DNA from: Priapulus caudatus
Taxonomy: Eukaryota; Priapulida; Priapulimorpha; Priapulimorphida; Priapulidae
DNA length: 25,401 bases
Direction of reading: 5' to 3'
NCBI RefSeq assembly: GCF_000485595.1
Contig: NW_014578512.1
Span: forward strand, 46,849 to 72,249
The notes beneath the pieces are model-generated. The model worked only from the letters and a program-made list of their open reading frames with translations. It made no database searches and had not been told where the DNA came from. The first letter of the stretch is position 1. Each line of letters opens with the position of its first letter. The position numbers and the translations under genes were made by a program. This document shows, piece by piece, positions 18,432 to 25,401 of the stretch.

Positions 18432-18434
18432 TAT

Positions 18435-19550
18435 AAACAGACAGTTATTCTCATGCAGAACATGATAGAGGCATATAATATATGTGTTCACAAACAAGCT
18501 GGTCATTTAATTATTTATTCATGTATTTAATTATTGATGGTACATTAATAAAAATGACAACATGAGCTTACAAGTTCCTTACCATCAATGCAGAAAAAAA
18601 GTGCTAGCAGCTTAAACAAGAGTCATTATGCACTATTGTATGTTTACAATGCCCATTGCCATGCACAGCTTTCACTACCACCCACGGTATAAGTGAGATG
18701 GGAAAGTCCAGCTGTGCGATGTAGGTCACAGAATCAGGGGGTATAAAAACGCCGATGCACGCTTAGGAAAGTACATGATTAATGTAAACACTCGTGCGTT
18801 TTTAGCTCACCTTGACATCGTCCGTCTTCAATCTTGAACCTTGACGCTCTTGCCGTCCGTTGCTCGTTCGCCGTCAACAATTGTCGCTATGGTCAACAAT
18901 AATCTCAGGAACGCGTTTGACCCACATCGTTTGAAAGTTGGGTATTAGTTGTTACGCTCTGCTACACTGCCCGATATTAACGACGTTACTAATTTTTGGA
19001 AGGGGGCACGCCAAGTCGACGTAACTTTGCGAGCCAGCGCAATTTTTTTACGCAAAAATGGGACATTTGCCATTAAGTCAGATTCAGGTTTCAAGCGATT
19101 ATTGCTCAATTTCTTGGTCGTGGGAATTGAATAAGGCCAGGGGTTTTGATATATTAAAAAAATAATTAGGCAAATTATAGTTAAGCGTTGGCTAATTATA
19201 ACCGCATATTATGACTAGACACGCATGATAAACAAACAGTCTGTGGTGCTCACAGCGTCGTACTGGTTCCGTTTTACAACGATTTCATTGACACATCATC
19301 CTATTAAGTGCAAATTCGCTGCTTATGAAACATATATATTGTAATACTATTATTATTATACTTATTATGTTCAAACACTGTATGCATACTACATGATTTA
19401 TGCTAAGAAACATCAAGCGGGTCGTATAGGGCGGCCATCTACGCCGTCACAAATGGTGATTCATGTTGTGTGTTTATACAATTCATTTATTAATTTATAT
19501 AGCATAATAATGAATTTACTTATTTCCACATAAAACATTACGCATAATTA
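18435..19550. other. no gene firmly supported
   Basis: AT-rich sequence. It contains the weak minus-strand first-exon candidate at 18811 and a plus-strand TATAAAAA at 18742-18749 with no supported transcript. The 61-codon frame at 18949-19134 has no recognised domain. Confidence 0.45.
18811..18900 (-). other. weak candidate first exon (ATG before a GTGAGC donor)
   Basis: On the minus strand a CpG-containing stretch ends in ATG TCA AG followed by the strong donor GTGAGC at 18810-18805. The ATG has A at -3 and an upstream in-frame TGA, as expected of a start codon in a first exon. Its phase (2) does not fit the nucleoside hydrolase exon at 13759-13898 directly, so at least one unseen exon would be needed. 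It could equally be chance or part of a repeat. The upstream boundary is arbitrary. Confidence 0.15.
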
Positions 19551-19552
19551 TC

Positions 19553-19665
19553 TAAGAGTATAATAATGGGAGTTCTGCCCATATATACTCTCGCGTTTCT
19601 GATACATGTACGTCGATCGGTTGCTCTAAGTTAAAATACAGCACTTCTATCTGCAGCCTCACTCN
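19553..19665 (-). repeat. dispersed repeat family, copy 3 (partial)
   Basis: On the minus strand it reads AGAGCAACCGATCGACGTAC, CAGAAACGCGAGAGTATATA and GGGCAGAACTCCCATTATTA, matching copy 2 at 15880-15950. The similarity stops at a region holding an N at 19665. Confidence 0.7.
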
Positions 19666-20089
19666 TCGACTCGGCAAAAAATTATCAAACATGTTTTGTT
19701 TTTTTCTTTTGGATTATTTGCAGCGACAGTTTTCTTGGCAAAAACATCGCAGTAGGCTCTAACTACCGGATAAAATCGCCAACGTATGAACCCGCTTCCG
19801 GCGACAGTCAGCATCAGTTTTTTTGTCTCTCCTGTCAATGCATTCGCCAGCAAAAGCGCACACAACCGCACCCGATAACTCGTTTCAGGCATGGTGGCAA
19901 AAGCCTCAAATGGAATTTTTTTACACATGCCAGGCCTCGACGCTTATTTCCATGATCTGGGTTGTCCTGTCGCGGGCAACAAGAAGCAATTTTACTTGGT
20001 TCCGAATTTTGATTTTAACTTGTCCAAAATTTTACTTGGTGCAATGTACCCGTTAATGTCGCTCTTTTGGTTCAGTGCAATATCATATT

Positions 20090-20222
20090 ATAGGAGTGTA
20101 TAAGAAGATCATATTACATAAACTAGATATATAATAGTATATCATACATATATAACTCACTTATATAGATAGATGTGTATTTATATAACTAACTATATAT
20201 ATATATATAATTATTATACATC
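20090..20222. repeat. AT-rich low-complexity tract
   Basis: TATATA/ATAATA-type low-complexity sequence ending in an (AT) run near 20190-20212. Confidence 0.8.
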
Positions 20223-21059
20223 CATGACATTTTTGCAGTATTCCTTGCGTGCATATGGCTCGCACATACCTTAGGTCATGTGTCTTGCATCCACGGCGTT
20301 TGCATGCGTGCGTGGCGTGTGTATTACACAGTTACAGTATATAACACCAATATTTAAACTGTGGTATAAAACCGCGCTTTGTACACAACTTCAATTACAA
20401 AAAATATGGGGTGTGACTTATAGACGAGCTAAGAATCTTGTGTTATGTACAATGCTTTGTACCAATTTTTTCAGATGCAAAATATGGGTGCGCTTATTAC
20501 ATATACATGAATTACCCTTATACACGAGTATAATACAGTACATGTAAAAACGTAATGAAAAATTCAGCAACTTTATGTTTGCATGCTGCACGCTCATTGT
20601 GTGTACACCATTGCAGCTTTTTTCCTTCAATCACAGGGAAAGAGTTTGTCTGTCATCTGCATCCAGATGCCAGCCCCTACGATTCTATATTCCCACCACT
20701 TTAACAAATCTACTCCACGCAAGACATAAATCATCACCGAGTACACGTACTCCGCCATAGTCATGCGCCAGCAGAAGTACGCGGGCGGCTGGCCGCTCTG
20801 AAAAAGATCTGTAATGGTAACAGTGGGTGTCTCGGGCTGCTTTTTCAGGGACCTTTTGAAAACGTTTGAAGTGAGAATTTGTGCGATAGGCCCTGGCTCA
20901 GAGGATGTTAAGAATACGTTAAACAAAGCTAGAATGTTTCAGCTTGTCGCGATCGGGAAACTAGGCAAGAATATTGTCCGACATAGACTTTCACTTGTCC
21001 GTCCAAGGAATCGGACAACCGTTAGTGTCGAGGGCTGCATGGCGCCACGATGTCAATAA

Positions 21060-23800
21060 CATGACACTTGAAATTGTGATAGGTGAACTGTAGATGCTGC
21101 CTACACTAATAAGCAATTGTGTGTTCAGACAAAATATATGAATATTCGTTGAGTATGAACTTCATAGGCCTTTGGACAGGTAACAATGCTGGAATCTGAG
21201 TCGAAGTCCACTACTTTTGTTTAATTAACCATTTGGTTTTACAGTTTTATAATTTCATACAAGTTATTATGTCTTCTTCATTTTACTGTCTTGGGATATT
21301 TGCGATCATTGGTTTTGCATGATGCCTGGGTAAATGCCAGGGCCACGTGATTTACAGCCGCGAATGGGCTAGCTAATATTCTATATATGTGTTTTCAAAG
21401 AAATATACATTGGGGCACTGACTGGACACGAGCACTACTTTGAATAAAAAAAACCACATGAAATTGCTAATAAAAATAATAATAGGAAATGTACAAATAA
21501 GCCATTCTAACCATGACATCATGATAATCTATACTATTACAAAACGAAAACTCTGTCTGTCTGCTGTCTTGTTTCCTATGCTTCTCCCAATTATTGGTTT
21601 AGGATGCCACAAGATTGCCAACACATTGGTTAGGGTTATCACCTTAAGGGTGGCCTAGAGCACATTTAAAAGGACTACCTAACAATGCGCATAGCGACAG
21701 CGCTCATCTAACGTCTACTGGCGTGACTCTGTGGTGGCAGTGTTGGGATTCTAGTAACACCCTGTTAGTCGGCACAAATGTGTTCACATACACGCCGAAC
21801 CAGTTGGAATGGCCACAGGGATGGTAATCAGGAACCTTCTGCAATAAGAAATGTTCGTTGGATCGTATGAAAGTTGCCACGAGATGGCGATAGTTTAAGT
21901 GTCTTCAGATTAAGATGGAAGCTCCCCATCATTACGTAGTAGCACTGTGCAACAACATCTGCAGGACAGAATATCGAACGTTAAGCACATCATCCATTTA
22001 CTTAGCGCAAGCCTCCAGGCTGACCAATAGGAGACTGCCACCTGTTACATTAAGGCAAAAACTCCACAGTCCCACTAAACACATGCATGGCAGTAGCACT
22101 GCATGGCATACGTTACATGTAACATACTGACATGTACAGATGATATAAATTATACGATTTAAGGAGCATTAAACCTTCTTTAACCAAATTTACTTTGAAA
22201 TTTTCACTGTGACATTGTAGCCTGCAATACATCCAGGCTGGTATAGATTCTTACTAGCAAACCCGGCAGTCAAATTCTTTCTAAGCAGACAGTCAACAAA
22301 TCCATGCTTTAACGCCTCCTCTTGAGGGTCCAAGTTAATTTTATGACATTTACTCTTCGCTTATGTCAGCAGAAAGTAGATTTCCATGGTCCTTTCAATA
22401 ATGCCATAAAAATGCTAGGCACCGCTGAAACAAAAAAGTTTTTCAATCGCTCCGATCAGACCGATGTCCCTCAGAATATGTCTAAAAATCTGCCCTGTGC
22501 CCATGACCTGTGACCTTCCAATTTCGGCACAGTGATGCGTTTTCCTACCAATGATGCTATACACCGACTATCACGAGCCCTTAGGTCGAGCCGTTTAGAT
22601 TTGTGCCGCAATTGCTGCCATTTCCTCCCTATACCTTAAGTTAAGGAGTGAATGTTCCCCGTATCTTTTTACACCTCTTGACCTTTGACCTTTTGACCCC
22701 CAGCTTCGACAGCCCAACTCGTTTGACGATCCCCCCAACGACCGAATATTCGTGAACGTACGTCAAAGCGGTGAAGATTTGTGCCCACTGTTGACGACGA
22801 GCCGGACGACCCCGGCGGCAGCGGACGATCAAGCGATTCTACAAGCTGCATCTGATATGCAGATGGAAGCTAAAAACTGCGATTTTTAAAAATAGAGTTA
22901 AATATTAAAGTATAGAACTGCCTCGAAATGGCATGACTCACAGCGTATTGTATTTATGCCGATTGACTGCTCTTAGTTTATTGCATTTCTATGTGCGCGC
23001 ACTTAATCACGTGTTTGTTTCTCTGTTAGTGTTAGTAATCTATCTGCTAGAATTAAGTAAATTATCTATGGCTGCATTTGCTCATAAAAAGTTGATCCAA
23101 GCGTTTTTCCTAGCACACTCGGTACCGGGGCTAGTTTTACAAAATCACACGGTTTACCGAGGCTTGCTCCTATATTAGTTGCTAGTTTTAAAGACCCTAT
23201 TTCAGCTAAAGCACCAAGTTGATCATATTAAAGCATGGAAGTTACATCGCAAGCCGCACTACAAATATTCTGCGTAATTCGTGGCAGTGCGCTGTGTGCA
23301 GGCTACTAACAAGTTGTGATGGTAATACTTCACACTTATAGATTTTTTGTGAGTACTATAAGTTTTGATCAAGATTTATATAACACTGCTTGAAACTAGC
23401 TACCCAGTACCAATATAATATGATCACTCCATTACATCACCTGCCCTGCTTAGAAATCTCTTCTGAGTGAGCAACATCTCCCAAGTAATCGTGATCCTGT
23501 GACACTTATCGTCTTGCACGAATGAATTTTCTAAACATTGGACCTTCGGTCACCAGCCAGCAAATTTATTTGGACCGGACTAAAATTTACTGGACTCCGA
23601 TATATTTTGACATTTTTTGACAATAAAGACAAAACAGTGAATATCATTTTTGGCATTTCTACCTATACTAATAGCTTCTAACACACTGCAGTTAACAGTA
23701 AATAATACCTATCAAATATACATGCACATTACCTTTACACCCAACGTCAATAAAAGCTGCAAAGATAGGAACTAACTAAATCTGCGTTTAGTCGTCAGTG
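21060..23800. other. no gene firmly supported
   Basis: Mostly AT-rich sequence. A CpG-richer island at about 22690-22860 has a minus-strand segment with an AG acceptor (ends CATATCAG), 31 open codons and a GTACGT donor, but its peptide (MQLVESLDRPLPPGSS...) matches nothing I recognise. The remaining open frames are short and unsupported. Confidence 0.4.
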
Positions 23801-23811
23801 GAAGCATGTAT

Positions 23812-24030
23812 CACACATACCTTCTACAAACTGCTATGATTAAAATAAGGATAACTTATTCAAACAGTTTATCACATACCTTCTACAAACTGGCTTATGA
23901 TAACAGTAAGGAATACTTATGCAAACATTGGTATGCACATACCTTTAACTAGATAACAGTAAGGATACTTTCCGAACATTATCACATACCTTTCTACACA
24001 CTGCTATTGATAACATTAAGCAAAGTCACA
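23812..24030 (+). repeat. minisatellite of about 60 bp, four degenerate units
   Basis: CACATACCTT(T)CTACAAACTG followed by CTATGATAACAGTAAGGATA and a CTTAT.CAAACATT end recurs about four times, starting near 23812, 23874, 23937 and 23984. Indels shorten the third and fourth units. Confidence 0.8.
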
Positions 24031-24085
24031 AAATCGCTATGATGAACCTCAGTAATAACACTACGGCGCATCTTCCTCCGCTCTC

Positions 24086-24123
24086 TCCCCCCCCTCCCCC
24101 CCCCCCCCCCCCCCCCCCCCCCC
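24086..24123 (+). repeat. poly-C tract (poly-G on the minus strand)
   Basis: An almost uninterrupted C-run, broken by one T, ends at CACGAC. The minus strand could form a G-quadruplex. Its true length is unreliable in most sequencing data. Confidence 0.95.
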
Positions 24124-24387
24124 ACGACAATACAGTAAGAATCACTATGACGTTGTTCTGGTTAGCGATGAAGAACAGCTTTTAAAAAGTGTTACGTGTT
24201 ACAGTAAGTAGTTCATAATACTTTGATATTATTTAATCTGTAACTAGAGTGGCTAAAAAAAACTTGAACAATCGCCACGTGTGCGCTGCACTGTCATTGC
24301 ATTGTCTGACGGATTGTTGCATTGTCGCCGGTCACTATACTCTACTCACTCACAGGTGTGTTCTATACTCACAGGCTTTCCAGCGGC

Positions 24388-24500
24388 CCTAAAATTCCTA
24401 AAAATTCTTAACATTTTGAGCTCGTCCTAAAATTCCTAAACTTTAAAAATGTATGAAATTCCTAAAAAAGTGGTAAAATTTTATTCGAATTCCTAAAAAA
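24388..24500 (+). repeat. AAATTCCTAAA interspersed motif cluster
   Basis: TAAAATTCCTAAA-type motifs occur about five times here and reappear at the very end of the window (25386-25401), on either side of the hAT-like element at 24572-25096. The repeat continues beyond the window. Confidence 0.7.
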
Positions 24501-24571
24501 AAAATCCACAGGTATGTTTGGAGTTTTTGGTGATGAGATGATGAACTTTTGGTTTGTATTTATGTCTAATG

Positions 24572-25096
24572 CAGGGTCTCCAACCATTCTTCATTCTGCG
24601 GAATCATTACGATTTCTAGGCTTAATTTCCGCATTCTGCAGCGGCAAGGTTATATTCCTCATTTCAGTTGCACTTGTACAAAATTTGCACTGATTGTTTG
24701 CTTGGACACATTTTTTTTTCAGGCATTTTTGTATCTGGCATGTCTACGGTAAATGGAACAGCCTAGTCAGACAGGCGCTGTCTGCAAGGTGTCATGTAGT
24801 TTGTCTGCTAATCAGACAAGGGTTGTAGGGTTGAGATAGTGTTATCAGACATGAGAATATGGCCCACAGTATGCCTCAGATTGCAGGAAAATGGCTTAAA
24901 TATTTCAAATTTTTGTTTGGGGGGGAGCATGCCCCAGACCCCCTAGCACTGGCATGCCTACGGCACGCGGGCCTGCCTGCGGCAGCCAAGGTACATTTCG
25001 CCCCCCCCCCTGCCCATCAATATCTGAATACGCCACTAGTTACGTGATCACCGCAGGAACATTCCGCATTTGGAGTTCACATGGTTAGAGACCCTG
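24572..25096. mobile_element. hAT-like non-autonomous element (CAGGGTCTC ends)
   Basis: The left end CAGGGTCTCCAACCAT and the complement of the right end, CAGGGTCTCTAACCAT, agree at 15 of 16 positions. CAGGG-type termini are characteristic of hAT elements. CTAATG stands directly outside both ends (24566-24571 and 25097-25102), a 6-bp match where 8 bp would be usual. A G-rich/C-rich block at about 24919-25035 ending ATACGCCACTAG looks like part of another repeat nested inside. The 62-codon open frame in it is not a gene. Confidence 0.65.
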
Positions 25097-25401
25097 CTAA
25101 TGGATGTTTTCTAGTTATCTTTATACAGAGTGAGTATTGTGACTCAGTCTACCAGTGATTCCTAAGCGTCAGTGTCTGATTATATGACTCTGTTCTTGGC
25201 TGGATGTACAAGACATGCCTAATTTGCATGAAACTTGATGATGTGCAGTCGTATCGAGGACTTGGAGGATAGGAATAGCTGGTAGACTGGACACATACCA
25301 CATAGAACTGTATCTGTAAGTTAACACGTTGATGTTTATGAAAGGTAAGTGACTTATTTTATCCTGAAAATGTTTCGATTCATCCCTAAAAATTCCTAAA
25401 A

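Noticed and set aside
18742-18749. Plus-strand TATA box as a promoter
   Set aside because: The TATAAAAA match is good, but no plus-strand exon or transcript evidence follows it in AT-rich repeat-laden DNA.
19659-19928. 89-codon minus-strand frame (FEAFATMPETSYRVRLC...) as a gene fragment
   Set aside because: Not recognised. It spans an N and abuts a dispersed repeat. It could be a transposon protein relic, but nothing supports a specific call.
20627-20926. 99-codon minus-strand frame containing CWRMTMAEYVYSVMIYVL, with an internal TTTTTCAG acceptor
   Set aside because: The hydrophobic stretch and acceptor are suggestive, but there is no family match and no convincing donor, and it does not fit the missing nucleoside hydrolase segments.

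Overview
The window looks like nuclear DNA of a bilaterian invertebrate. It has spliced genes with GT..AG introns, long non-coding stretches, many microsatellites (TGCG, AT, CTG and TAG types), non-autonomous DNA transposons with target-site duplications, and a tRNA-derived repeat. I cannot name the species. The family resemblances (a musashi tail, an animal-type nucleoside hydrolase) fit a lophotrochozoan, ambulacrarian, chelicerate or cephalochordate. No bacterial-type gene, CRISPR array or rRNA is visible, and most long open frames are artefacts of simple repeats or GC-rich DNA.

Region 1 (about 1-11.5 kb, GC-rich, rich in TGCG repeats) holds the 3' end of a musashi-type RNA-binding protein gene. 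Three C-terminal exons are recognisable. The exon at 2162-2277 and the terminal exon at 4131-4175 lie on the plus strand. The exon that should precede them lies on the MINUS strand at 296-373, yet its reading phase and sequence fit the exon at 2162 exactly. The misplaced exon sits in a segment of about 1.4 kb bounded by inverted copies of the same repeat (1-199 and about 1591-1800), so it is either a real inversion or an assembly flip. The last intron carries a 209-bp hAT-like MITE with a perfect 8-bp target duplication. After the stop codon a possible 7.3-kb 3' UTR runs to a poly(A) signal at 11494. It contains a CTG-repeat tract and many CTCF-like motifs.

Region 2 (about 11.99-13.90 kb, minus strand) holds the C-terminal half of an inosine-uridine-type nucleoside hydrolase gene, convergent with musashi. 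Five exons are supported. Two adjacent exons (13195-13344 and 12997-13140) are homologous to each other, both are phase 0-0, and only 54 bp separates them. They look like a duplicated, possibly mutually exclusive pair covering the part of the enzyme that helps form the base-binding pocket. The N-terminal catalytic exons were not found in the window.

Region 3 (about 13.9-25.4 kb, AT-rich) is dominated by repeats. They include a hairpin element with an unresolved base near its apex, a tRNA-Arg-like repeat, a three-copy dispersed family, a 954-bp element with arms of about 340 bp and an 8-bp near-perfect target duplication, a TA-flanked element of about 406 bp, a hAT-like element near 24.6-25.1 kb, a minisatellite of about 60 bp and a long C-tract. 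No gene in this region is convincingly supported.

A 34-38-bp hairpin occurs twice (3527-3564 and 10900-10933). Each copy is flanked by its own direct repeat, which suggests a very small mobile element. All splice sites, homologies and repeat boundaries were read by eye; nothing was aligned by computer.
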